A stretch of 22,352 nucleotides of DNA from JAKZSU01 sp047517485 (lineage in GTDB: Bacteria; Pseudomonadota; Alphaproteobacteria; UBA7887): contig JAKZSU010000068.1 in assembly GCA_047517485.1 (NCBI GenBank), positions 1 to 22,352 on the forward strand. The letters are read 5' to 3'. Shown here one piece after another: positions 15,114-22,352 of the stretch. Under the pieces are notes generated by a model, which worked only from the letters and a program-made list of their open reading frames with translations, had not been told where the DNA came from and searched no databases. The translations under genes and the position numbers were made by a program. Within the stretch, counting starts at the first letter, position 1. Every line of letters starts with the position of its first letter.

Positions 15114-15131
15114 TTATCGCCAAATCGATAA
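15114..15131. promoter_or_regulatory. inverted repeat upstream of the avidin gene, possible operator
   Basis: TTATCG (15114-15119) and CGATAA (15126-15131) form perfect 6-bp arms with a 6-base spacer, about 70 bases upstream of the avidin start, in an AT-rich stretch where the promoter should be. The half-sites TTATC/GATAA recall those of BioR, the alphaproteobacterial biotin regulator, but the BioR box has no such spacer. The link is therefore only suggestive. Confidence 0.3.
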
Positions 15132-15279
15132 TGTTCGATACGTTTTAAATGGCGGTCGCGGTGCACTTTATAGACCTATCGTGCGGCAACAGCCTGGGCG
15201 CGAACGCATACCAAACCACCAACGGTCATGCGGATCGCGGATTGTCGCAATACTTGAGCACGCGAGGGCACGCGCGCCC

Positions 15280-16959
15280 CTATTCATGGCGGGTAAAACC
15301 GTTGGTGATCGGATAACGCCGATCCCGCCCGAACGCCCGTGTCGTAATCTTCACCCCGGGCGGTGCCTGGCGGCGTTTGTATTCGGCGATGTAGAGCAGG
15401 CGTCTGATCCGTCGCACGGTGTCAATATCGTGACCACGCGCGACGATCTCGTCGAGCGAGTCCTCGCGCTCGATCAGGCCCTGCAATATGTCGTCGAGCA
15501 CCGCATAGTCGGGCAGCGAGTCCTGATCGAACTGGTCGGGTTTGAGTTCGGCGGATGGCGGCTTGGTGATGATGTTCTCCGGGATCACCCGCCCCTCGGG
15601 CCCGAGCGCCAGATCCGGCTTGGCTTGATTGCGCCAACGCGCCAAATCGAACACCGCGACCTTGTAGACATCCTTGAGCACCGAATAGCCGCCGCACATA
15701 TCGCCGTACAAGGTGGCGTAACCGACCGACATCTCCGACTTGTTTCCCGTGGTCAGCAGCATCGACCCGGTCTTGTTGGAGAGCGCCATTAGCAACACCC
15801 CGCGCACCCGCGCCTGAATATTCTCTTCCGTGGCGTCGGCTTCGAGGCCTTCGAAAAACGGCCCGAGCATGGCCTCGAAGGCGGCGTGCGCCGGCTCGAT
15901 CTCGACCGTATCCGAGCGCGCGCCGAGCAGCGCCGCGCACGCCGCCGCGTCGTCCAGCGAGTGATCGGAGGAATAGCGCGACGGCATGCGCACGCATCGC
16001 ACCTTTTCCGCGCCCAGGGCATCGACCGCGACCGCCGCGGTCAGCGCCGAGTCGATGCCGCCCGACATGCCGACGATGACACCAGGAAACCCGTTCTTCG
16101 CCACATAGTCGCGCAAGCCCGTGGCCAGCGCGCAATAGACCTGCTCGGGTCCCTCGGGCCGCAAGGTACGCTCGCCTTCGGCGCATTCGAAGCCCCCGTC
16201 AACGCCAACGCCGGCGCGCCGGGTCCAGCGGCTCACCGCCACGCCCGACGACCACGACGGCAATTGCAGTCGCAACGCGCGATCGGCGCCGAGCACGAAC
16301 GACGCGCCATCGAAAACCAGCTCGTCCTGGCCGCCGACCTGGTTGACATAAATCAGCGGAAGACCGGTCTCGGTCACCCGCGCGACCGCATAGCCGAGGC
16401 GTTCGTCATCCTTGTCCTGGGCATAGGGCGAGCCGTTCAGCACGACGAGAATTTCCGCCCCCGACTCGCTCAGGGTCTCGGCGGCGTCGGTAAACCACAT
16501 GTCCTCGCACAACAGCACCCCGAGGCGCACCCCACGGAACGCCATCGGCCCCGCCGGCGGCGCCGCGGCGAACACGCGGATTTCGTCGAACACGCCATAA
16601 TTGGGCAGATCGTGCTTGAACCGGCGGGCGGCGATTTCACCGCCATCGAGCAACAACGCGGCATTGTACAGCTTGCCGTCCTCGCGCCACGGCGCGCCGA
16701 CCAGCATCGCCGGCCCGCCATCCGCGGTCTCCTTGGCGAGCGCCGCCACCGCCGCTTCCGCCGCGTCCTGGAAGGCCGGGCGCAACACCAGATCCTCCGG
16801 CGGATACCCAGCGATCACCAGCTCGGGGTAGACCACCAGGTCGGCGCCAAGCGCCGCCGCCTCGGCGCGCGCGCCACGTACCAACTCGGTATTATGTTCG
16901 ATATCGCCGACGGTCGGGTTGATCTGGGCGAGCGCGATCGCCAGAGCATTTTCAGACAT
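15280..16959 (-). CDS. nadE: glutamine-dependent NAD+ synthetase
   Basis: A 559-residue two-domain enzyme making NAD+ from nicotinate adenine dinucleotide. The N-terminal nitrilase-type glutaminase has its triad as Glu46 (YPELVIAGYPPEDL), Lys117 (RFKHDLPNYGVFDE) and Cys152 (LLCEDMWF). The C-terminal synthetase has the ATP pyrophosphatase loop SGGIDS at 300-305, followed by TTGNKSEMSVGYATLYGDMCGG and a closing DRRYPITNGF. The length is that of the glutamine-using form, so it needs no free ammonia. ATG 16959 has no evident ribosome site; the palindromic element at 16960-17192 directly abuts the start codon and may shape translation. With pncB upstream on the same strand it forms a nicotinate salvage pair. 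Confidence 0.96.
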   Translation of the reverse strand: MSENALAIALAQINPTVGDIEHNTELVRGARAEAAALGADLVVYPELVIAGYPPEDLVLRPAFQDAAEAAVAALAKETADGGPAMLVGAPWREDGKLYNAALLLDGGEIAARRFKHDLPNYGVFDEIRVFAAAPPAGPMAFRGVRLGVLLCEDMWFTDAAETLSESGAEILVVLNGSPYAQDKDDERLGYAVARVTETGLPLIYVNQVGGQDELVFDGASFVLGADRALRLQLPSWSSGVAVSRWTRRAGVGVDGGFECAEGERTLRPEGPEQVYCALATGLRDYVAKNGFPGVIVGMSGGIDSALTAAVAVDALGAEKVRCVRMPSRYSSDHSLDDAAACAALLGARSDTVEIEPAHAAFEAMLGPFFEGLEADATEENIQARVRGVLLMALSNKTGSMLLTTGNKSEMSVGYATLYGDMCGGYSVLKDVYKVAVFDLARWRNQAKPDLALGPEGRVIPENIITKPPSAELKPDQFDQDSLPDYAVLDDILQGLIEREDSLDEIVARGHDIDTVRRIRRLLYIAEYKRRQAPPGVKITTRAFGRDRRYPITNGFTRHE

Positions 16960-17192
16960 TACCGACCCATTCTGCCAGCGCGATTTTGCGCCGAGGCGTG
17001 GACGGTGCCGAAGGCCGTAGCGGGGCTACGGCCGAGGAGCCCGACGCTGGCTCGGCGCAAAAGCGCCTGGCCCCGCGGGTTGCGCCTGGGAATGGCATCC
17101 GCGGCGTTGCGCCGCTTGCCCGATGCCCCGGCATCGGGCCGCGCACCGCGCCTCGCGGGCTGCCATCCCCAGGCGCAACAGAATGGCCGGTA
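16960..17192 (-). repeat. T-shaped palindromic element, family B, copy 2 (nadE leader)
   Basis: Outer arms 16960-16974 and 17179-17192 (14 pairs including one A-C, which is G-U on the minus strand, plus one bulge) enclose two hairpins. The first has a 12-bp perfect stem (16984-16995 with 17051-17062). The second has a 19-bp stem (17079-17097 with 17161-17179) with a single A-C mismatch, also G-U on the minus strand. The second hairpin's core (about 17100-17155: CGTTGCG, CCGATGC, GCATCGG, CGCGCC) matches both cores of the element at 11063. The first hairpin holds a different core (GGCCGTAGC / GCTACGGCC). Same three-way-junction layout as copy 1. Confidence 0.8.
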
Positions 17193-17220
17193 ATGACTGA
17201 GTATGCTCTAGGTTGGTCGG

Positions 17221-18387
17221 TCACGTCTGGTCGCGTCCCCGCAGCAGGAATTCACGGCCGACCTTGACCGAGCTCTGGCCGTCATACTCGACGATGTCGG
17301 CGGTGGCATAGGTCTCCGACCATTGCTCGGGCAGATAAGACCCGGTGCCGATCATATTCACCGGCGCGCCGACGCTGGCGAACACCTTGCACTTGTTGGG
17401 ATTGAAGCCCGAGCTCGCGGTAATCTTCATCGCCTCATAGCCGGCGCGATCGAGGGAATCCCGCAAATGAAAAATCGCCGCCGCGCTGACCCCGGTGCCG
17501 ACCAGCCAGCGCAGCTCGGTCTCGCTGCGATAGGTCCGCACCGCCTGCGGCACATGGCGCTCGAGCACCGCGTACGAGCGCGCGGTATCCAGCCGCTCGA
17601 TGAACCGCCCGCCATGGGTATCGACCCGGACCGCCAAATCGCCCGCGGCGAGGAGCTCGGGAAAGGCTTCGGCCACCGCGATCGAGTCGGCGACCTCAAG
17701 GCCGAAATAATCGACCAGCACCGTCATCGGCTCGTCGGCATAGGTCTCGTGAAACAGCTCCGCCGCGCGCAGGGTCGAGCCCGCATAGCCGAGAAGCGCG
17801 TGCGGCATCGTCCCCAAACCGAACTCGTTGTCGAAGAAATGCGCGGTGTCGTCGTTGGCGTTGCCGATAAACCCGATCGCGTCGGCTTCCGCTTGCGCCT
17901 TGGCCGAGCCGACACTCGCGGCGTAGGCCATCATCTCGGCCATCTCGGCACCGGCGCAGTGGCGCGCGTCCATCGCCAGGAACGAGACGTGCGGCAAGTC
18001 GGCGCACATGGTGAAGGCATTGTAGGCGGCGACGCACGGCGCGCCGAGGCGCTGCAAGTAAATCGTTTCGAGTTCGACAAGATGGGCGAGCGAGCCGGTG
18101 ATATAGAGCAGCGGCTCGCCGGCGCCGACCCAGGCGCCTTCCTCGAAGCACAGCTCGATCTCGAACGATGTTCCACGCTTTTCGGCCACCATATGCAGCC
18201 ACTCGACCGCCAGACGCGGACAGAAGATCACCGGCCGGCGCATGAAGATCGAATAGGTCACCGTCACGTCGCCATGACGTTCGACGATTTCGCGCGTGCG
18301 TTTGAAATACTGGTCGGTGCGGCGCGCCAGCGTCTCTTCAAATCCGTCGACGGTCGGCGGGTCCGACCGCTCCACCGTCGCCGCCAT
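17221..18387 (-). CDS. pncB: nicotinate phosphoribosyltransferase
   Basis: A 388-residue protein of the shorter nicotinate phosphoribosyltransferase type, which makes nicotinate mononucleotide from nicotinate and PRPP. Supporting blocks are TDQYFKRTREI at the N-terminus, VTYSIFMRRP, GEPLLYITGS, VDYFGLE, the phosphate-binding VRVDTHGG and SSGFNPNKCKVF, and IGTGSYLP. Placement before nadE supports the NAD assignment; some relatives act on other pyridines, so substrate is not proven. Start ATG 18387 overlaps the stop of the upstream SDR by one base (TGATG), so the two are translated together. Confidence 0.87.
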   Translation of the reverse strand: MAATVERSDPPTVDGFEETLARRTDQYFKRTREIVERHGDVTVTYSIFMRRPVIFCPRLAVEWLHMVAEKRGTSFEIELCFEEGAWVGAGEPLLYITGSLAHLVELETIYLQRLGAPCVAAYNAFTMCADLPHVSFLAMDARHCAGAEMAEMMAYAASVGSAKAQAEADAIGFIGNANDDTAHFFDNEFGLGTMPHALLGYAGSTLRAAELFHETYADEPMTVLVDYFGLEVADSIAVAEAFPELLAAGDLAVRVDTHGGRFIERLDTARSYAVLERHVPQAVRTYRSETELRWLVGTGVSAAAIFHLRDSLDRAGYEAMKITASSGFNPNKCKVFASVGAPVNMIGTGSYLPEQWSETYATADIVEYDGQSSVKVGREFLLRGRDQT

Positions 18388-19166
18388 CAGAACGCGCCCG
18401 TGAAATGCCCGCCGTCGAGCAGCAGGTTTTGCCCGGTGATGAAACCGCTGCGGGCGCTGCACAGAAATGCGCACGCATGGCCAAACTCATCGGGGTCGCC
18501 GAAGCGACCGGCGGGAATATTGGCGAGCATGCTGGCGCGGGTCTCCTCGACTGTCCGCCCGGTCGCCTTGGCCGCCCCCTCCATGCCGCCGACCAGGCGG
18601 TCGGTGGCGAACAGGCCGGGCTGCAAATTGTTGATCGCGACATTGTGCCTGGCGACTTCGCGCGACACCGATGCGACCAACGCGGTCAGCGCCGACCGCG
18701 CCGCGCTCGACATCGCGAGCCCGGGAAACGGCATTTGCACGGCGATCGAGGTGATATTGACGATACGCCCGAAACCGCGCTCGACCATGCCGTCGACCGT
18801 CGCCTTGATCAGCTCGGTGGGGGTGCGCAGATTGGCGGCCAGCCCGGCGTTCCATTCGGCATCTCCCCAATCGCGGAAGTTGCCCGGCGGCGGCCCGCCG
18901 TTGCTGTTGACCAGAATATCCGGGTCGGGGCACGCCGCGAGCAGCGCCGCGCGTCCCTCCGCCTGGTCGAGATCGGCGGCGACCGGCGTCACCGCGACCC
19001 CGGTCTCTTCCTTGATCTCATCGGCGGTCCGCGCCAGGGTCTCGGCATTCCGTCCGTTGATTACCAGCGAGACGCCTTCGCGCGCCAACGCCATGGCGCA
19101 GCCCCGGCCGAGCCCCTTGCTCGACGCACAAACGATCGCTTTCTTGCCCTGCAGTCCAAGATCCAT
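18387..19166 (-). CDS. SDR-family protein lacking the catalytic Tyr and Lys
   Basis: A 259-residue Rossmann protein with cofactor motif ASSKGLG (14-20) and the NSNGGPPPG block (87-95) of a beta-ketoacyl-reductase-like SDR subgroup. Ser140 (NITSIAV) is in place. At the expected Tyr position, 13 residues on, there is Ser153, and at the Lys position Arg157 (MSSAARSAL). The usual hydride-transfer chemistry is therefore doubtful, although members of this subgroup are widely annotated as oxidoreductases. It is 15 bases after the DAHP synthase stop and overlaps pncB, so it sits inside an aromatic/NAD operon. Whether it has a real role there or only travels with it is not visible. Confidence 0.85.
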   Translation of the reverse strand: MDLGLQGKKAIVCASSKGLGRGCAMALAREGVSLVINGRNAETLARTADEIKEETGVAVTPVAADLDQAEGRAALLAACPDPDILVNSNGGPPPGNFRDWGDAEWNAGLAANLRTPTELIKATVDGMVERGFGRIVNITSIAVQMPFPGLAMSSAARSALTALVASVSREVARHNVAINNLQPGLFATDRLVGGMEGAAKATGRTVEETRASMLANIPAGRFGDPDEFGHACAFLCSARSGFITGQNLLLDGGHFTGAF

Positions 19167-19181
19167 CGTCGTTATCCGCTA

Positions 19182-20567
19182 TTAGGAGGCCGCCCGGATC
19201 GGCCCGGGTTCGCTCGCCAAGCGCCGGGTTTTCAGCTCCTCGGCGATCAAGAATGCCAGTTCCAGGCTTTGCGACGCGTTGAGCCGTGGATCGCAGTGGG
19301 TGTGATAGCGATCCGACAGGCCCTCGTCGGTGATCGCCTGGGCGCCGCCGATACATTCGGTCACGTCGCGCCCGGTCATTTCGAAATGCACCCCACCGGC
19401 ATAGGTCCCTTCCGCTTCGTGGACCGCGAAGAAACCCTTGACCTCGGCGAGCACTCGGTCGAACGGCCGCGTCTTGTAGCCCGACGACGATTTGATCGTG
19501 TTGCCGTGCATCGGATCGCACGACCACACCACCTTGCGCCCTTCGCGCGCCACCCGGCGGACCAACGGCGGTAACAGCGCCTCGACCTTGTCCGATCCCA
19601 TGCGCGCGATCAGAGTCAAACGCCCGGCGTCGTCGTCCGGGTTGAGCGCGTCGATTAACCGCATCAAGCCGTCGCCATCCAACGATGGTCCGACCTTGAT
19701 GCCGATCGGATTGCCGACCCCACGCAGGAATTCGACATGCGCTTCGTCGGGATCGCGGGTGCGATCGCCCACCCACAACATATGCGCCGAGCAGTCGTAC
19801 CAGTCGCCGCTGGTGCTATCGACTCGGGTCAGCGCTTCCTCGTAGCCGAGCAACAGCGCTTCATGACTGGTGAAGAAGCTGGTCTGGTGGATTTGCGGCA
19901 CCCGGTCGGCATCGAGACCACATGCTTCCATGAAGGCCAGGGCGTCGCCGATCCGGTCGGCCAAATCCTGATAGCGCTCGCCGAGCGCGCTGTCGGCGAC
20001 GAATCCGAGGTTCCAGCGGTGCACCTGATGCAGATCGGCATAGCCGCCTTGGGCCAGCGCGCGCAGCAGGTTTAACGTCGCCGCGGCCTGCGCATAGGCG
20101 TTGTACATGCGCTCCGGATCGGGCGCGCGCGTCGCCGGCTCGAATTCGATGCCATTGATGATATCGCCGCGATAACTCGGCAATTCGACGCCGTCGAGGG
20201 TCTCGGTGTCGGCCGAGCGCGGCTTGGCGAATTGGCCAGCCATCCGTCCGACCTTGATCACCGGCATCCCGGCGCCATAGGCGAGCACCACCGCCATCTG
20301 CAGCAAAACCCGAAAGGTGTCGCGAATATGGTCGGGGTGGAATTCGGCGAACGCCTCCGCGCAATCGCCGCCTTGGAGCAAAAATGCACGGCCTTCCGCG
20401 ACCGCGCCCAACTGGCTGCGCAAATCGCGCGCCTCGCCGGCGAACACCAGCGGCGGACAGGTTCGCAGGCGCTCTTCCATCGCCACCTTGGCGGCGACGT
20501 CGGGATAGCTTGGCTGTTGGCGGATCGGCAGATCGCGCCATGTTGTCGGCGACCAGGTATTCGACAT
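19182..20567 (-). CDS. class II 3-deoxy-7-phosphoheptulonate (DAHP) synthase
   Basis: A 461-residue plant-type (class II) DAHP synthase, the first enzyme of the shikimate pathway, joining phosphoenolpyruvate and erythrose-4-phosphate. Metal ligand Cys69 is in LLQGGDCAEAF, KVGRMAGQFAKPRS spans 105-118, and HMLWVGDRTR, VVWSCDPMHGNT, GGVHFEMTGRDVTEC and YHTHCDPRLNASQSLELAF are all characteristic. It is unrelated in sequence to the AroF/G/H class I enzymes, so those symbols are not used. Start ATG 20567 follows GGGAGGA; a GTG one codon earlier is less likely. It heads a run of DAHP synthase, SDR, pncB and nadE with short gaps. Confidence 0.95.
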   Translation of the reverse strand: MSNTWSPTTWRDLPIRQQPSYPDVAAKVAMEERLRTCPPLVFAGEARDLRSQLGAVAEGRAFLLQGGDCAEAFAEFHPDHIRDTFRVLLQMAVVLAYGAGMPVIKVGRMAGQFAKPRSADTETLDGVELPSYRGDIINGIEFEPATRAPDPERMYNAYAQAAATLNLLRALAQGGYADLHQVHRWNLGFVADSALGERYQDLADRIGDALAFMEACGLDADRVPQIHQTSFFTSHEALLLGYEEALTRVDSTSGDWYDCSAHMLWVGDRTRDPDEAHVEFLRGVGNPIGIKVGPSLDGDGLMRLIDALNPDDDAGRLTLIARMGSDKVEALLPPLVRRVAREGRKVVWSCDPMHGNTIKSSSGYKTRPFDRVLAEVKGFFAVHEAEGTYAGGVHFEMTGRDVTECIGGAQAITDEGLSDRYHTHCDPRLNASQSLELAFLIAEELKTRRLASEPGPIRAAS

Positions 20568-20655
20568 CACATCCTCCCGAAAACCGGGACTAATTGGGAA
20601 ACGACGGTCATATACAACGGCTCAAGCCGATTGGCCACAGTTACCGCGAACGCCC

Positions 20656-21417
20656 TCAAACCAAACGAATTCGCGTACCGCAGACGCCGATTGTGTCGCC
20701 ATCGATCGAGCAGCCGATTTCCGCTGCCTGCGCCTTGGCCCGCGCCGCATCGTTGGCGACCAGATCGATGCCGCCCAACCCCTCGCCACGACCATCGGTG
20801 GCCGCGACAAACCGCACCGCCGCATTGCTCATGCGGATCTCGGGCCCCAATTCGCCGGCCACCAGATCGAGCCCGGCGATCTCGCTCCACCGCGCCGCCA
20901 GGCGATCCGGGTCGGCTGACTGCAATTCGGCCGCGGCGATCGCGCTCACCACATCGGTGCGCCGCGCCGCCTGCCAGTCCGGCCCCGCCGGATGCCACGG
21001 CCCGTCCGGATCCTCGCCGCCGGCGTTCCAGTCGATCTCGAAAAACGCCCCGCCGGTAAATTTCGGATGCAATTGCAAGCCCTGGAAATCGCCATAATCC
21101 ATCTCGTGGGCGATCGGCACGTCCAACGCGGCGATCCGCCCATCCCGCGCGTCGCGGTCGCCACATTGAGTGATCACCATATACCCACCATTACCATCGC
21201 GCCGCTCCAGATAACGCCCGGCCGCGGTCCCCGCCTCGGTCGGCACCACGACCTCGAGAAACTGGTCACCGACGGTCAGCAGCGAATTCTCCAACCCGAA
21301 CACGCCAACCCCCGGATCGACATAACAAACCTCGAGCGAAAAAATATGCGTCAACTGGTCGACCACCGGCGCGAGTTCACGCGCAACCAGGCAAATTTGG
21401 CGTAACCGCAGGTCCAT
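20656..21417 (-). CDS. VOC-family (glyoxalase-like) protein
   Basis: A 253-residue protein with two glyoxalase-like halves. The first begins LRQICLVARELAPVVDQLTHIFSLE and includes FLEVVVPTEAGTAAGRYLERR and a GGAFFEIDW strand. The second covers about residues 155-253 and ends IGVCGTRIRLV. The fold usually uses His/Glu metal ligands, but I cannot assign a complete set, so enzyme or binding role is open. Start ATG 21417 has GGGAG about 10 bases upstream. It lies 88 bases before the DAHP synthase start on the same strand; that gap holds AT-rich sequence that could include a promoter. Confidence 0.7.
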   Translation of the reverse strand: MDLRLRQICLVARELAPVVDQLTHIFSLEVCYVDPGVGVFGLENSLLTVGDQFLEVVVPTEAGTAAGRYLERRDGNGGYMVITQCGDRDARDGRIAALDVPIAHEMDYGDFQGLQLHPKFTGGAFFEIDWNAGGEDPDGPWHPAGPDWQAARRTDVVSAIAAAELQSADPDRLAARWSEIAGLDLVAGELGPEIRMSNAAVRFVAATDGRGEGLGGIDLVANDAARAKAQAAEIGCSIDGDTIGVCGTRIRLV

Positions 21418-21512
21418 TGAAGGATTCTCCCAATTAATACCGGATCACTGTCGCATTTTGGACTCGGGAAAGGCCAGCCTCGCGGCCTCAGCGAGTGGAA
21501 ATTCTGGCAGCC

Positions 21513-22352
21513 TTATTGAACAAGCGCGCTCGCGTCACCCTCTTCGATCGGAAGACCCGCTTTCTCCGCCGCTCCGTGGTAGAGGTCCCAAAATGACTCA
21601 TGGATGACGAAGTCCTTCATCGCGCCTTTTGACGAAAAATCGGGATACAATTCGAGAAATCGAATGCGAGCGGCTTCAGCCTCTTCGACGTTTCCAAGCT
21701 CCGCGTTGATCACCGCCAACCAATAGAATTGCCATTGGTTATCGTCATTCGCTCCCGTTTTTTTGATGGCAGTCAACGCTTCTTCGAACCGTGCCTGATT
21801 AAATAACACTTGGGCAAGAGAGAAGTAAAAATAACACTTGGGCAAGAGAGAAGTAAAAATAGCGTGGATGATTTGGATTTAGACGCATGCCTCGAAGGAC
21901 CATGCCCGCGGACTTGTCCATACGTTCCCGCCCCATCATGGTTCCCAAACGCATTCCACTCCAAACTAGTGTCTCTGAGTCATTGGGATTTAACTCGAGA
22001 GCCCGATCCAACTGGGTTTCAAACAATTCTGGTTGATTCGAAAAATAATAGAAATCTCCCATTGCCGCATGGCTTATGGAATCCATTGGATCCAGCTCTA
22101 TCGCGCGTTTTCCCGCCCGTTCCATCCTGCCAATCGGATCAGGCAAAACATTCCATTCATGAATGATTTCAATTTCATAGATGAATACCAAGTCAGCATA
22201 CGCCCGCGCATAATTGGGATCGATCCTCACAGCTTCTTCTAAGTGTCCGTCCGGGGACTTTATGAGTCGGATGAATCGGTTATCCGGCGGCCCCTCTTGA
22301 AGAGCTGAATCAGCTGTGATTCTCTGGGGTGGTGAATTTGCTCTTGAGGTGC
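21513..22352 (-). pseudogene. TPR-repeat protein, frameshifted by a 28-bp duplication, 5' end outside window
   Basis: The minus-strand frame is open from the right edge. It reads SALQEGPPDNRFIRLIKSPD and then GHLEEAVRIDPNYARAYADL, a TPR, followed by further TPRs (AGKRAIELDPMDSISHAAMGD, DRALELNPNDSETLVWSGM, MRLNPNHPRYFYFSLAQVLF). At 21802-21857 a 28-base unit is present twice, which shifts the frame and ends the protein at 21799. The sequence after one copy continues naturally (NQARFEEALTAIKKTG to ALVQ, ending 21513). TPRs bind other proteins. Such C-termini are common in class III adenylate cyclases and similar regulators, but the N-terminal part is not in the window. Base composition is less GC-rich than the rest of the window. 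Confidence 0.75.
21802..21857. repeat. 28-bp perfect tandem duplication inside the TPR gene
   Basis: Two identical adjacent 28-base units, 21802-21829 and 21830-21857, each beginning AATAACACTT and ending GAAGTAAA. Since 28 is not a multiple of three, the second copy breaks the TPR reading frame. Loss of either copy restores it. Confidence 0.95.

Overview
The window is GC-rich, gene-dense bacterial chromosome. Gene content (E. coli-type IlvD, citramalate synthase next to cysS, stand-alone rpsD, class II DAHP synthase, PleD-like REC-REC-GGDEF regulator, rhizavidin-type avidin) and codon use fit an alphaproteobacterium, perhaps Rhodospirillales-like. That placement is inference, since no rRNA or other marker is present.

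Layout. 1-399 (minus): 5' tip of an IS3-family transposase and a small secreted Cys-rich protein. 561-4685 (plus): an SDR, an MFS transporter, a repeat-filled gap, and ilvD carrying one in-frame TGA. From 4693 to the right edge everything is on the minus strand: a CmcJ/NvfI-family oxidoreductase; rpsD with a recognisable promoter and terminator; a tungstate ABC transporter (tupBCA order, overlapping genes); a diguanylate-cyclase regulator split by a frameshift in a GC-dinucleotide tract; the cysS-cimA-trmJ group; a secreted avidin-family protein between nadE and cysS; a VOC protein, class II DAHP synthase, an SDR lacking its catalytic Tyr/Lys, nicotinate phosphoribosyltransferase and nadE; and a TPR protein running off the right edge, frameshifted by a 28-bp tandem duplication.

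Together the genes cover branched-chain amino-acid synthesis (ilvD, cimA), aromatic entry (DAHP synthase), NAD salvage (pncB-nadE), translation (rpsD, cysS, trmJ) and oxyanion uptake (tup). No gap exceeds 300 bp without a gene.

The most interesting signals are (i) the rhizavidin-like avidin with nearly all biotin-contact residues intact; (ii) two families of structured intergenic repeats. One is T-shaped: an outer inverted repeat enclosing two hairpins, fitted exactly between the cimA stop and the trmJ start, and abutting the nadE start. The other has a conserved core next to a hairpin whose stem sequence differs in every copy. Most stem imperfections in these elements are A-C on the plus strand, so they become G-U pairs in minus-strand RNA, the strand on which the flanking genes are transcribed. 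(iii) Three genes are broken by single small lesions, which is either real decay or switching, or assembly error.
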